Shown here one piece after another: positions 1-8,530 of a stretch of 49,159 nucleotides of DNA (positions within the stretch are counted from its first letter, which is position 1; the number at the start of each line of letters is the position of its first letter). Below the pieces are notes generated by a model. That model did no database searches. It saw nothing but the letters and a program-made list of their open reading frames with translations, and had not been told where the DNA came from. The translations under genes were made by a program, and so were the position numbers. Origin of the DNA: Methylobacterium sp. Leaf123 (GTDB lineage Bacteria > Pseudomonadota > Alphaproteobacteria > Rhizobiales > Beijerinckiaceae); the NCBI RefSeq assembly GCF_001423405.1, contig NZ_LMNS01000038.1, positions 492,753 through 541,911 of the forward strand, in the 5' to 3' direction.

Positions 1-2
1 GC

Positions 3-56
3 ATCGACGGGTTCGAGATCGGCATCGCGCTGCCCTCGGGCCACCACGCGGATTAA
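3..56 (+). CDS. C-terminal end of an unidentified protein (cut by window edge)
   Basis: An open frame enters from the left edge and ends at a TAA at 54-56. It reads IDGFEIGIALPSGHHAD. The 17 residues are too few to name a family. The start and most of the gene lie outside the window. It is on the opposite strand to the defence operon that begins at 936, so it would be convergent with it. It could also be a chance open frame. Confidence 0.3.
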   Translation: MDGFEIGIALPSGHHAD

Positions 57-559
57 CGCCCGAGACACCCCGAAGCATCGAAAGTGCGGATGAACCCCTA
101 TTGGACGCCGATTGACACTTGCACCGTGCAACGCGTTTCACCACCGCTCCACATGCCTCTCGAACAGCACGGCGCTGTCGTATGTGTTCACCAGGATGTC
201 GACGGGGCTCTAAGTTTCCCCGGCCGGAGAAACGAGCGCTTTCGTGTCGGCGGGGTCGGGGATCTCGGTGAGCCCATACACCCGTTGTGGGACTGGCCTC
301 ATTAAAACCGGCGACGTCTTCCCACATTCGCACTTCAGCCAGAGGACCTCACCGCCCACACCTGTCTCAACCTGCGCCTGTCGACCGAGGTTGTGTGAAA
401 ACGCAAGAGCGGTAGAAGAATCTCCCCTCGAACAGCCTGCGCAGCACCGGGATAGGCACGCCGGATGCTTACGGACCGCCGCCCAGGAGGCTTGGATGCC
501 TGCCATGCAGATAATTGTTCTAAAATTTTGGGGCGTTCCTGCGTTTCCACACAGCCTGG
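57..559. other. Decayed non-coding stretch of the island
   Basis: No convincing gene is visible. A minus-strand frame (about 210-410) carries a CxC-type stretch (LKCECGKTSPV) ending at a stop near 210, and resembles a relic of a coding region, but it has no credible start and no family was recognised. Base composition is lower in GC than the operon to the right. The segment reads as eroded island sequence. Confidence 0.4.
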
Positions 560-754
560 ACCCAAGGCGGTCTCTACGCCTGGGAGTTAGAGAAGGAGGG
601 GCGCGAGTTGCGGGTTTGGGTTGAAGGACAGTCGGTGTTCAACACCGAGACCCTGCTTCTCCCCTTCGCGCTGAACGGCTTCGGCTATCTCTTCGAAAAC
701 GGCGTCCGGGCGCACTCGGTGTATTCCGGCGGCCCCAGACAAAGGCATGCTTGA
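560..754 (+). pseudogene. Remnant of a LysR-family regulator (C-terminal effector domain)
   Basis: The plus frame from about 560 to the TGA at 752-754 reads GGLYAWELEKEGRELRVWVEG, then QSVFNTETLLLPFALNGFGY and LFENGVRAH. This is the typical C-terminal part of LysR-type substrate-binding domains (the family usually has WEFEKxGRELxVxVEGxLxxNxxxLxLxAAxxGxGxAYLPE). About 60 residues of an expected 300 remain. No helix-turn-helix or start codon can be found upstream, and the usual AYLPE stretch is damaged (GYLFE). It is therefore a 5'-truncated relic. The family call comes from motif memory, not a search. Confidence 0.6.
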
Positions 755-935
755 CCGCTGCTATGGGTGGAAAAACGGAGTCGACCCATTACCAAAAACC
801 GCACATTGAGCTCGGCGCGCATTCTGGCTGCTTAGAGTTAATACTCGTCGAGGCCAGAAGGTTGGCTTAGGCTGGGTTGGTGAATGGGCCGCGTTCGCAA
901 AAGTAAATGGTCGGGCGTTATTAGGGGTCAGTGGA

Positions 936-3881
936 TCAAGGTGCCCGCTCGGGCCGGGAGATCGCAGCTAGGTTTATGGCGAGGTCACGCGGATTCCTCT
1001 GATCTGCGCCGACTCGCTTCAGCATGTTCATGAACGACTCCGGATCGGGCTGACCGAGGGCGAGTCTGTAGTAGAGCAGCTCCTGGAGCATCTCCTTCTT
1101 TCGCTTCGAGCGAAGGCTGAAGCGCCAGTCGAAGCTGACGCTGACAGGGCGCCCTTGTTCCGGAAGCCACCACCGCTCAAGCCCCGTCCGGCCGGATGGC
1201 TGCTCACCCGCGACCTCAAGGAGCGCGAGGAAGGGGCTACACGCTCCCGCCCGGACGAGCGCCTCCTCGCCATGCAGTCTTCCTAGCGACTGCCGCACCG
1301 CAAGGCTCGCGTACCGGGCGATCCTGCCTTCGCGCTGCTCGAAGTCCACCGGATCGCTCGGAAGATCCCAGTGGACGATGCGACGACACCATTGATGGAA
1401 GTCGAGCCCCTCCTGACCGACCGACGTGGTGCACAGCACGTGCGGCCAGAACGGCGAATTGAACGCTCGCCGCAGGGTATCGCTGCGGAGCCGCCCGCTC
1501 TTCTTCTTTCCGACCTTACGCTGCTCGCCTCCTGCGAAGGGGGTTACCGCCTGGACCGGTATCCTCAGCTTGACGTTCTTCCCGCGCCGGAACTGGACCA
1601 GGCTGGGGCGGTCGAGCAAGCAGTTGCCGAGCTGCTCAAGGATGGCCAGACCCTTTGCGTCGCCCAGCCGCCCGAGCAACACCATCTGCTCGTCGAGCAC
1701 GGCTTCGAAGCCGCCCTTAAGCAGCGCATCCCGGAGCGCGTTGGTGTATCTCCGATGCCTGGATGCGCCGAGGATCACTTCCGCGAACAGGCGATGTCCA
1801 AGATACCCGCGGAGCCGATTCCACGAGAAGTCGAACACTCGTTCCACCTGCCGCTTCTCCGCCATAGGAATCCCGTGCCGCCGCGCGCAACGGGCAACGA
1901 TGGCACCGGGAGCCGAGAGCAGGTAGTCAGCGAGCGCCTTCAGTTCGGCGCGCGAGATGGAGGAGATCGCGTCGGAGGAGCGCCAATCCTTAGACTTCGA
2001 CCTTCCGCGCGCATCGGACGCGATGGCTGCGACCTGATTGTAGCCGCGCTTGGAGATGTGCCGCTCGATACCACAGGCCAGTAGCCAATTCGCGCGCTTC
2101 TCCCTTCCATCCACCCGAACGCCTGCGTCGCGAAGGAAGGCGTTGAGCTGACCTTCCGCGTCTCTGCGCACCGCCGCAAGGGTGCATGCCTTTCGCTTCG
2201 AGGGCTCAACCGCGTGTGACAGGTGCGGCCAGGGCATGAACAGCGCGATCAGCGCTCCACTCTCGGTGCCGCCCGGCCGCAGGTAGGCAGGCGGCGCCTT
2301 AGTGCCTGCCGGCCTGATGCCGCCGAGGAGCTCGATCGAGAGCAGCGCGGCGATTGAGGTGGGCGCGCCGCGCCACTTGCTGAAGAGCAGCGTCTTGCCC
2401 GGCTGCGGCCTCCTCGCCGACCAAGGCCCTTCGAGCTTCCACCACCCGAGCGTCGGCGGCTGCCACGGCAGGCTCAACTCGGGTGGCCCACCGGTCATCT
2501 TCTGAAGCGCGCGCAACTGTGGGTGGGCCGGCTTGCCGCGTCCGGACCCGGCCTCGAACGGCGGAGGCTTGGCTGCGCACAGCGACTTCCAGACCTTGTA
2601 GCCGTGGAGCGTCTGCGCCGGGTAGGGGATGGAGCTCCACATCTGCGGCGCCCACCCCACGAACTCGGACCCGCCGCTCTCCGCCAAGTGGCGGAACAGC
2701 TTGAGGTCGTCGGCCTCAATGTCGATCTTCGGGGCCTCGCGTTCGAAGAGGTCCTCTTCATGGACCAGGGCTCGTTCAGTACGGGCCATCAGCGGTGCGA
2801 GAAGCGCTTCGAGTCGGGATTTCGCCCCGAGCACTGCATCGCGGATCTCGCCGGGCTGACCGGGCGTCTTCAGGGCGTCGTGGTAGGCGCGCATCGCCGC
2901 TTCCACCTCGACGCTTTTAGCGGAGTCGTTAGCCAGGAAACCGGCGAGGTCGACCAGCGCCCTGTAGTGCTCGACGGGATGCATCTCCTCGCCGTTCAGC
3001 CGCCTCAGCCGATAGGGGGTGGCGGACAGGAGGAGGACCGCAGGCGGCTGATCCCCAGCGAGGAGTGCATCGACGAGAAGCCGGTGGACGTGGGCACGCT
3101 CAGTTTTGAGCGGGTTGGCGTCGACCTCCGTCTTCGGGATGATAAGGTCGGCGTAGCGGTGGAACTCGTCCAGCACGACCAAGTCGGGCTGCACGTTCTT
3201 CGACCTAAGCGCCGCCAGCGCCAGGATGGAGCGGAAACGGCCGACGAACTCCCCGATGTCGACGTGCTTGCACCCAAGCCAGTCGACGATTACAGCCTCG
3301 ATACTGCCAGTCGGGCAAAGGAACACGTCGCGCATCGCCTGATCGATGCCGACGAAAGTGTAGCCGTCGAGGTCGGGCGCTTTCTCGTTGAGTAGCCTGC
3401 GCCCGTCGCCGACATGCTCCCGGTCCATGCGCTCGACGACCATCCTGATCCGGTCGTAACGGTCGAGCAGACGCATGATCAGCGCCCGTTCGGCCTTCCG
3501 GCCCGTCCTCGGACCCGGCTTCCACCCCGGCAGGCTCGTCTCAGGTGTGAAGGTGTGGATCCGGAAGCCCAGTCCCTCGTCGGGCGGCGAACCTGGAACC
3601 AGTGCTAGGCGGTCCTCCCCTGGACGGTAGAGCTTCTCCTCGATACCAGTCAGGGACACGAACTTCAGCCGGTTCTGCCCGACGATCTCAAGGCTGGGGC
3701 ACAGATACATCACGTTGAGCCTGCGGCGGTTCCTTCGCAGGCCCTCCGCCACCGAGCGCGCGATGATCGTCTTGCCGAGCCCGACCTCGTCGGCGACGAG
3801 GAAGCGTCTGGGACCGTCCGCCTCAAGGCGTTCGAGCGCGACCTGCACGGTCCTGCGCTGGAACTCAGCGAGTGTCGTCAT
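936..3881 (-). CDS. SNF2/DEAH-type helicase of a candidate defence operon
   Basis: This 981-residue protein is a superfamily 2 nucleic-acid translocase. Motif I is DEVGLGKT (residues 31-38), the form usual in SNF2-like enzymes. Motif II is DEFH (238-241), motif III is SATPYR (286-291), motif V is VGQEGLDF (from 821) and motif VI is QREGRIAR (849-856). The 500 or so residues between the two RecA-like lobes form a large insertion with no recognised domain. The ATG at 3881 overlaps the stop of the upstream PLD gene as ATGA, so translation is probably coupled. It is the last gene of DUF6361-PLD-helicase. By analogy with DISARM DrmA and other defence helicases it may translocate on DNA to drive the nuclease; that role is inferred. 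No methylase or DUF1998 partner is present. Confidence 0.85.
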   Translation of the reverse strand: MTTLAEFQRRTVQVALERLEADGPRRFLVADEVGLGKTIIARSVAEGLRRNRRRLNVMYLCPSLEIVGQNRLKFVSLTGIEEKLYRPGEDRLALVPGSPPDEGLGFRIHTFTPETSLPGWKPGPRTGRKAERALIMRLLDRYDRIRMVVERMDREHVGDGRRLLNEKAPDLDGYTFVGIDQAMRDVFLCPTGSIEAVIVDWLGCKHVDIGEFVGRFRSILALAALRSKNVQPDLVVLDEFHRYADLIIPKTEVDANPLKTERAHVHRLLVDALLAGDQPPAVLLLSATPYRLRRLNGEEMHPVEHYRALVDLAGFLANDSAKSVEVEAAMRAYHDALKTPGQPGEIRDAVLGAKSRLEALLAPLMARTERALVHEEDLFEREAPKIDIEADDLKLFRHLAESGGSEFVGWAPQMWSSIPYPAQTLHGYKVWKSLCAAKPPPFEAGSGRGKPAHPQLRALQKMTGGPPELSLPWQPPTLGWWKLEGPWSARRPQPGKTLLFSKWRGAPTSIAALLSIELLGGIRPAGTKAPPAYLRPGGTESGALIALFMPWPHLSHAVEPSKRKACTLAAVRRDAEGQLNAFLRDAGVRVDGREKRANWLLACGIERHISKRGYNQVAAIASDARGRSKSKDWRSSDAISSISRAELKALADYLLSAPGAIVARCARRHGIPMAEKRQVERVFDFSWNRLRGYLGHRLFAEVILGASRHRRYTNALRDALLKGGFEAVLDEQMVLLGRLGDAKGLAILEQLGNCLLDRPSLVQFRRGKNVKLRIPVQAVTPFAGGEQRKVGKKKSGRLRSDTLRRAFNSPFWPHVLCTTSVGQEGLDFHQWCRRIVHWDLPSDPVDFEQREGRIARYASLAVRQSLGRLHGEEALVRAGACSPFLALLEVAGEQPSGRTGLERWWLPEQGRPVSVSFDWRFSLRSKRKKEMLQELLYYRLALGQPDPESFMNMLKRVGADQRNPRDLAINLAAISRPERAP

Positions 3882-5689
3882 TGGCCGGGACCGATCGCGT
3901 CATGAACCGCCTGAAGGAAGGGCCTGACCTCCTCCACGTCGGCGAGGGCGGCAGCGCGCTCTTTCCCGTGAGGGAGCGTCGCGAACATCTCTTGGAACGA
4001 GTCGAGCATTCCCATCATTCCTTTGACACGGTCCTCGAACGCCTCGTGGTCGCGCGCCCAGGCAGCGAGCATCGTCTCGAGCGTGAAGATCTGCGCTAGC
4101 TGGCTCTCGGGGTCACGCTGGCCCCGCCCGCCAATCGGATCCGTCCAGCGCTGACCGCCTGTGCCGTCGACTCCGTCCAGGAGGGATCGAAGCCAGTCAC
4201 GGAACCTGCTTGCGCCGACGTAACGCGCCAACAGGGCGCGATCCCTCCGATCGACGTCGACGCCGTCGACGTCCAGAGCCTGGATCCACGTCCTGCTTAC
4301 GTCCGGACTGGCGAGGCTGGTGGCGCGGAAGTTCACGAGCGAGGTCTGCTCGCTGACGATTGGCGGGTTCGAGAGCAGGCGCAGGGACCGCGTGTCCAGG
4401 CTGATCGCAGCCCAGGTATCGGGATCGAGGAATGGCGACACGTCGAACCGGGCGAGGCGCAGCGTCGTGGCCGCGTCCTCGGCGACCAGCAGGTACAAGC
4501 CGTCCGCGCGATGGGATAGCCTGCACCTGACCTCAAGAAACCCGCTGATCACGTCGTCGAGTTCGCGCTTCGCGCGCTCCTCCTCCTGCTCTTCAGTCGT
4601 GTCGACGCTCAGCGACGCCAGCTCGACGCCGCTCTCCACAAAATCATAAAGCGACAGCGTCAGCGCCGGATCCGCGACGTCGAGTATCGCAACGGCCTCT
4701 GCATTGGGGCCGATCAGGCCGCGTCGCGTGAGATTCGCGCTGCCCAGCATGAGGGCTGTGCGGTTGCCCTTTGTCACGGCCACGAGCTTAGCGTGGATCC
4801 CCGTTGAGGGGGGGTCGTTGAACTCGCCGACCGCCTCTTCCTGCTGCTGCTCGACCGAGACCGGCACCGCTGGCTCGGGCGAGGCGTCGACGCGGCAGCG
4901 CACGCCTTCGAAAGCACCGCAACCAGTGCCCGCGACTTCGGTCGTCAGCAGCGAGAGCTCGGGAGCACCCGCCTTCAACACCTCCGCGAGGCCGCTGCGA
5001 TCGACGAACGGGCTCACGGCGCAACCCCGCTCCGCCCGCGCCATCAGCGGGGTCTCAAGAAATCGCCGCGTACGCCCGTTACGGCGCCAGAGCAGTTTCC
5101 GAACCGCCACGCCCGGAGGTGCCAGCCACTTCGCGCTCCTTAGCTCGGTCAGCTCTTCCCCGTTGAGCCTCGCTTCGGCAAGCAGGTCCTCCGCCAGTCC
5201 GGAGATGTCCGGGACGGGCCGCGCCGCCTTATCCTTCGACGTGACGAGCACCAGTCCGGCGTCGCGATCAGTCGCGCCCGTGAGGTTCCGGCTGCCGATC
5301 CAGAACCGCCACTGCGCGCTTGCCCCGGCCGCGTATCTGACAAGCGCGGTTTTCGGGTGCCAGCTCGCTCGCCGCTCGTTCGCGCCGACGGCGTGCACCA
5401 TCGTGTCGAGCAGAGGAAGCACCGACCTGTGGGCGCTGGGCGCCACCACGCGGCCGAGCTGGTGCAGCACGAGGAGCTTGCCGCGCATCCTGTCAAATGC
5501 CTTGACGAGCCCGAGCGGCGAGGCCTCGAACTCGCTTTCGGCGTCGGCACCCAGCGCGAGCACGAGGCCGAGCATGGCGACGAGGTCGAGCGAATAGGTC
5601 GTGACGACCGCGCGCGTCACTACCTGCCCGACGCCGGGCCGGAGGGCGCCGAGAACCGACATGCGATCGTCGCGGCGTCCGAACGTCAC
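3878..5689 (-). CDS. Phospholipase D-like nuclease of the candidate defence operon
   Basis: The 603-residue product has two PLD-type HxK...N half-sites. The first is HPKTAL (His111, Lys113) with GSRNLTG (Asn135). The second is IHAKLV (His299, Lys301) with GSANLTRRG (Asn319). Paired HKD motifs form one active site in PLD-family nucleases. I place the start at the GTG at 5689, which overlaps the upstream stop as GTGA and has AGGGA six bases before it. An ATG at 5662 is the alternative, while a longer frame up to 5881 runs inside the DUF6361 gene and is unlikely. The middle is Glu/Gln rich (around residue 280). The stop overlaps the helicase start. The likely role is DNA or RNA cleavage (DISARM DrmC and DpdK are also PLD proteins); the substrate is unknown. 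Confidence 0.8.
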   Translation of the reverse strand: MTFGRRDDRMSVLGALRPGVGQVVTRAVVTTYSLDLVAMLGLVLALGADAESEFEASPLGLVKAFDRMRGKLLVLHQLGRVVAPSAHRSVLPLLDTMVHAVGANERRASWHPKTALVRYAAGASAQWRFWIGSRNLTGATDRDAGLVLVTSKDKAARPVPDISGLAEDLLAEARLNGEELTELRSAKWLAPPGVAVRKLLWRRNGRTRRFLETPLMARAERGCAVSPFVDRSGLAEVLKAGAPELSLLTTEVAGTGCGAFEGVRCRVDASPEPAVPVSVEQQQEEAVGEFNDPPSTGIHAKLVAVTKGNRTALMLGSANLTRRGLIGPNAEAVAILDVADPALTLSLYDFVESGVELASLSVDTTEEQEEERAKRELDDVISGFLEVRCRLSHRADGLYLLVAEDAATTLRLARFDVSPFLDPDTWAAISLDTRSLRLLSNPPIVSEQTSLVNFRATSLASPDVSRTWIQALDVDGVDVDRRDRALLARYVGASRFRDWLRSLLDGVDGTGGQRWTDPIGGRGQRDPESQLAQIFTLETMLAAWARDHEAFEDRVKGMMGMLDSFQEMFATLPHGKERAAALADVEEVRPFLQAVHDAIGPGQ

Positions 5690-6879
5690 GACGCTTCCCT
5701 GACTCGCGCGATCATTTCCCGCACGACTGGCCACCTGTAATCGAGCGGGGTAGCGATCGCCTTCCCCCAGTCGCGGCGCCGCCGCTCGTTCACGAGATAG
5801 GCCCGCGCGCCCTTCAGTTCGCGCTCCCGTAGGGTCAGTGCGGCGGAGATAGCGTTGAGCGGGCTTCGCTCGCGCACCCACTCCATCACGGTCCTTATGA
5901 AGAGTTCGAGCCCCCGGTCTATGTGGGTTTCTGCCCGCAGAGCGGAAACGTCGAGGTCAAGCGCCATGTCCTGATGCTCCTCGATCAGCGTGCGCAGAGC
6001 GTCGGCGTGGCGATGGTCTTCGGTTCCTCGGTCGTCGTTGCGCCTTCGCTCGATGAGCGCAGAGTGCGCGGCTCGGGCAATGCAGACAACGGAGGCCGCC
6101 CTCTCCGCCAACGCGAGGGCGTCTCGATCTGACTGGGTCGCGGCGTCGCGGATCGTCTCGGACCAGAGCGACTCCACCGTCACGCCTTGCTCGGTCAGTC
6201 TGCTGAGGAGCGGCTGTGTTCCACCTCTTCCCGCGCTTCGCCAGAGCGTCCGCAGGTAGCTCGCCTCGTGCGAGCGGAGAGCGAAGTCTAGCTTTCCGGT
6301 CTTGTTACGCCAGCTAGGTGGGGGTGCCGGCAGGCTCTCGAATAGGTCGACCACCTTGGACTGGCCTTGGTCGCCGTCCTCCCTCGTCTCTAGGCGCGGC
6401 CAGACGCTTCGGAGCTGCGTCTCGGTGGGGGCGTCCGCGAGACCGCCCACCGGGGCCACCATTCGCCACGAGCGAAGCGCGGTCCAGTAGATCGTGCTCG
6501 CTCGAACGACGGGCCTCTCGTTAGCTCGGTATTTCATCCAGCCCGAGATGCCGGACCCCTCCAGCGTCTCGGCGGACCTAATCAGGCGCTCGGAATAGCG
6601 CCGCTCGATCTCGAAGAGTTCGTCGATCGAGAAGCGTTTGCCCACCGTGCTGGCCAGCAGCTCCTGATACGACCAGGCGACGAAGAACACGTATCGAAGT
6701 TGGGCGTGCTGGACTGAGGTCCCCGGAAAGAAGCGATCGGCGAAGGCAAAGTGAATGGGAGCGAACCCGAGCTCGTCGCGCGTGCCGTCCGACGCGGCGC
6801 CGGAAAGCAGCCTGTTGGCCGCTGCCCGGTCGGCTTCGGACAGCATAAACCATCCAATCGCCGGCTCGCCGCTACGCAT
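5686..6879 (-). CDS. DUF6361 family protein, first gene of the candidate defence operon
   Basis: This 397-residue protein begins MRSGEPAIGWFMLSEADR. The IGW near the N-terminus, the early FAPIHFAFADRFFPGTSVQH segment and the LRYVFF stretch match what I know of the DUF6361 family, proteins of unknown function with a largely helical body. No catalytic motif or membrane segment is visible. The C-terminal half is rich in Arg and Glu. It is the promoter-proximal gene and its stop overlaps the GTG start of the PLD gene by four bases. Its constant company with PLD and helicase genes suggests a sensor or scaffold role in one complex, which is inference. The assignment to DUF6361 is from memory of the family and would need a profile search. 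Confidence 0.7.
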   Translation of the reverse strand: MRSGEPAIGWFMLSEADRAAANRLLSGAASDGTRDELGFAPIHFAFADRFFPGTSVQHAQLRYVFFVAWSYQELLASTVGKRFSIDELFEIERRYSERLIRSAETLEGSGISGWMKYRANERPVVRASTIYWTALRSWRMVAPVGGLADAPTETQLRSVWPRLETREDGDQGQSKVVDLFESLPAPPPSWRNKTGKLDFALRSHEASYLRTLWRSAGRGGTQPLLSRLTEQGVTVESLWSETIRDAATQSDRDALALAERAASVVCIARAAHSALIERRRNDDRGTEDHRHADALRTLIEEHQDMALDLDVSALRAETHIDRGLELFIRTVMEWVRERSPLNAISAALTLRERELKGARAYLVNERRRRDWGKAIATPLDYRWPVVREMIARVREAS

Positions 6880-6936
6880 GACGAGGACGCGCGAACCAAA
6901 CTCGCATAGACCAAGTGGTCGGATTGGCGAGGTGTT

Positions 6937-6964
6937 GAATTAGAATGAAGTACTTCTTGCTCAA
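6937..6964 (-). promoter_or_regulatory. Possible promoter of the defence operon with a palindrome in the spacer
   Basis: On the minus strand TTGAGC (6964-6959) and TAATTC (6942-6937) are separated by 16 bases, about 58 bases before the DUF6361 ATG. The spacer holds a perfect 10-bp palindrome, GAAGTACTTC (6947-6956), a possible operator. Promoter calls in GC-rich alphaproteobacteria are weak without expression data. Confidence 0.3.
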
Positions 6965-7354
6965 GACTGATCCCGCAGTTACTTACGCATTGTGAGCAGA
7001 AATAAGTTGCGCAGTTGACTTGTCCGCTCATGAAATGGAACGTTGACTGGAAGAACCGTAAGCGATCAAGCGGAGGAACTGTCGTGCCAGCAAGTTTCGA
7101 CACAGACGGATCAGGCACTCTTGCGGAGCGCTTCCGCTTGGCTGATCTTCGCTTTCGATACAACGAAAAAAGGCATTGCAGCAAGGTGGGGGAAAGTCAG
7201 CCTTTTGTGGCTGGCAACTCTACTGCCACTGCGCAAGCGGCCACGCTCGGTCGCTCACAGCCGAATCGGACTGCCAACAATCAGTCATGCTGAAGGGCAG
7301 AGATGGGTCAGAAGCGGTGATGTTCCAGCACGACTGCTCCGCTCGGCAAAGGCC
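6965..7354. other. Intergenic stretch without a recognisable gene
   Basis: Short open frames exist on both strands (for example plus 7015-7293), but none has a ribosome-binding site together with recognisable protein sequence. The composition is less GC-rich than the flanking genes, which fits island sequence. Confidence 0.4.
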
Positions 7355-7978
7355 CTAATGGAACGCGTGCGGATCTTCGGGAAGGTCCGTGATGCTTCCC
7401 GCCCCCATGCGTACCGCTTCAAGCTCGGCACGCGCGGCCTCAATCTCCGCGTGTTCCCCGGTCATCTGCGCGAGCAATAAGCGCTCCAGGGCAACAATTG
7501 GATCGCGAGGCACCTCCTCCTCCCGCCAGCCGGGATGCTGCCGAAGCTTTTCGGGGCTGACGAGTGCATGAAATTGAAGGATGCCGCGCAGCTCCCGCAG
7601 TGCCCGTACAGCAGAGGACCAATCGCCTGCCGTAGCCGCCGCGGCGTAGACGTGAGCGAGACCGTCGGTTACGAGAGCAGCATGCTCTTGCAACGACCGC
7701 GTGTTGACTGCGGCCCGCGCGAAGAGCCGGTCGAGTTCGGCGGAGCTATCTAGCGGCGCGGAACCTTCGGCATGAGCTGCGCCAGGGAGCTGAGCTGATA
7801 TAACCGGCAGCGTGAATGAGACGGCTCGTCCAAGGTGACTGGCTCGATGCCGTTGAAGTGCGGACCGGGAGGAGAGCGCAAACTGGACAACCACATCATC
7901 AAGCGAAGCGCCGCCCTGAAGGGCAACGTCGATCTCAGCGCGTTGCGGATGTGCGCAGATAGTGCATGGGCGGCCCAT
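7355..7978 (-). CDS. Small zinc-finger-like protein of unknown function
   Basis: The 207-residue protein starts MGRPCTICAHPQRAEIDVAL. The CxxCxHPxRxEID start followed by a short helix-turn-helix-like stretch (GASLDDVVVQFALSSRSALQ) and RHRASHL is a recurrent N-terminal module in phage and island proteins; Cys5, Cys8, His10 and the later RHRxxH histidines could bind one zinc. The rest is helical and Ala/Glu rich with no recognised domain. It lies between the defence operon and phage relics, downstream of the 101-residue gene at 8038. A DNA-binding role is a reasonable guess only. Confidence 0.6.
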   Translation of the reverse strand: MGRPCTICAHPQRAEIDVALQGGASLDDVVVQFALSSRSALQRHRASHLGRAVSFTLPVISAQLPGAAHAEGSAPLDSSAELDRLFARAAVNTRSLQEHAALVTDGLAHVYAAAATAGDWSSAVRALRELRGILQFHALVSPEKLRQHPGWREEEVPRDPIVALERLLLAQMTGEHAEIEAARAELEAVRMGAGSITDLPEDPHAFH

Positions 7979-8002
7979 CGCGCGCTCCCGTTGTTCGGTT
8001 TA

Positions 8003-8027
8003 GTTTGATTTCGTTTCGTTTGATTTC
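8003..8027. repeat. Short direct repeat between two island genes
   Basis: GTTTGATTTC occurs at 8003-8012 and again at 8018-8027 (period 15) in the 59-base gap between the genes ending at 8038 and starting at 7978. It could be an operator for a DNA-binding protein or simple low-complexity sequence. Confidence 0.35.
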
Positions 8028-8037
8028 GATATGCCCA

Positions 8038-8343
8038 TCAGACGCCGCGCAACTCGGGCGGCAGCAGAGCATCCATTGCGATAATCTGCGCACGCATGCG
8101 GCCCATCTCGGCCTCAACGTACTCAGGATCATCTCCCAGAGCGTATGTCGGCTGAAGGCGTTCGAAGATTCGCCCGGCGAACTGCATGCCGAACATCGCG
8201 AGCGCCACCGGGTGTAGTCTCTGGGCCTTTGCTACCTCTTCGAGGCTCTTCCCATCCCGGAAGAGGGCCAAGACAAGCTTGACGCCTACAGAGTCTACGA
8301 TGTCGTCGGCCTCGGCCTGTAAAGTTTTTTTTCTCGTGGACAT
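8038..8343 (-). CDS. Small unknown island protein (101 residues)
   Basis: The start is the ATG at 8343 because GAGGAG lies six bases before it; a longer frame to 8415 lacks such a site. The product starts MSTRKKTLQAEADDIVDSVG and contains a stretch (VKLVLALFRDGKSLEEVAKA) that looks like a short HTH-type helix pair, ending with an acidic helical C-terminus. No family was recognised. It is on the same strand as, and 59 bases upstream of, the zinc-finger-like gene at 7355, so the two may be co-transcribed. Confidence 0.6.
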   Translation of the reverse strand: MSTRKKTLQAEADDIVDSVGVKLVLALFRDGKSLEEVAKAQRLHPVALAMFGMQFAGRIFERLQPTYALGDDPEYVEAEMGRMRAQIIAMDALLPPELRGV

Positions 8344-8530
8344 GGTGCACTCCTCAATGTGCGCGGGGGCATCCGGGCCGTTCGCCGCGATCTGCGCGAG
8401 GACAACCGCCTCCACACCCGGCCCCCTGGTCCAGACCCCGCGGAGGACGCCGCTCTCGTGACCAGCGCGAGCAGTGGCACCTTATGAGCCGAAAATAGTC
8501 ACCGGAGCAAGCACTTTTCCGCGGATCGCA

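Noticed and set aside
5690..5881. N-terminal extension of the PLD protein (start at 5881)
   Set aside because: It runs 190 bases inside the DUF6361 gene in another frame and is Arg-rich; the GTG at 5689 has a ribosome-binding site and overlaps the upstream stop.
936..6879. Calling the trio DISARM
   Set aside because: DISARM needs DrmB (DUF1998) and usually a methylase; neither is present, while DUF6361 is extra.
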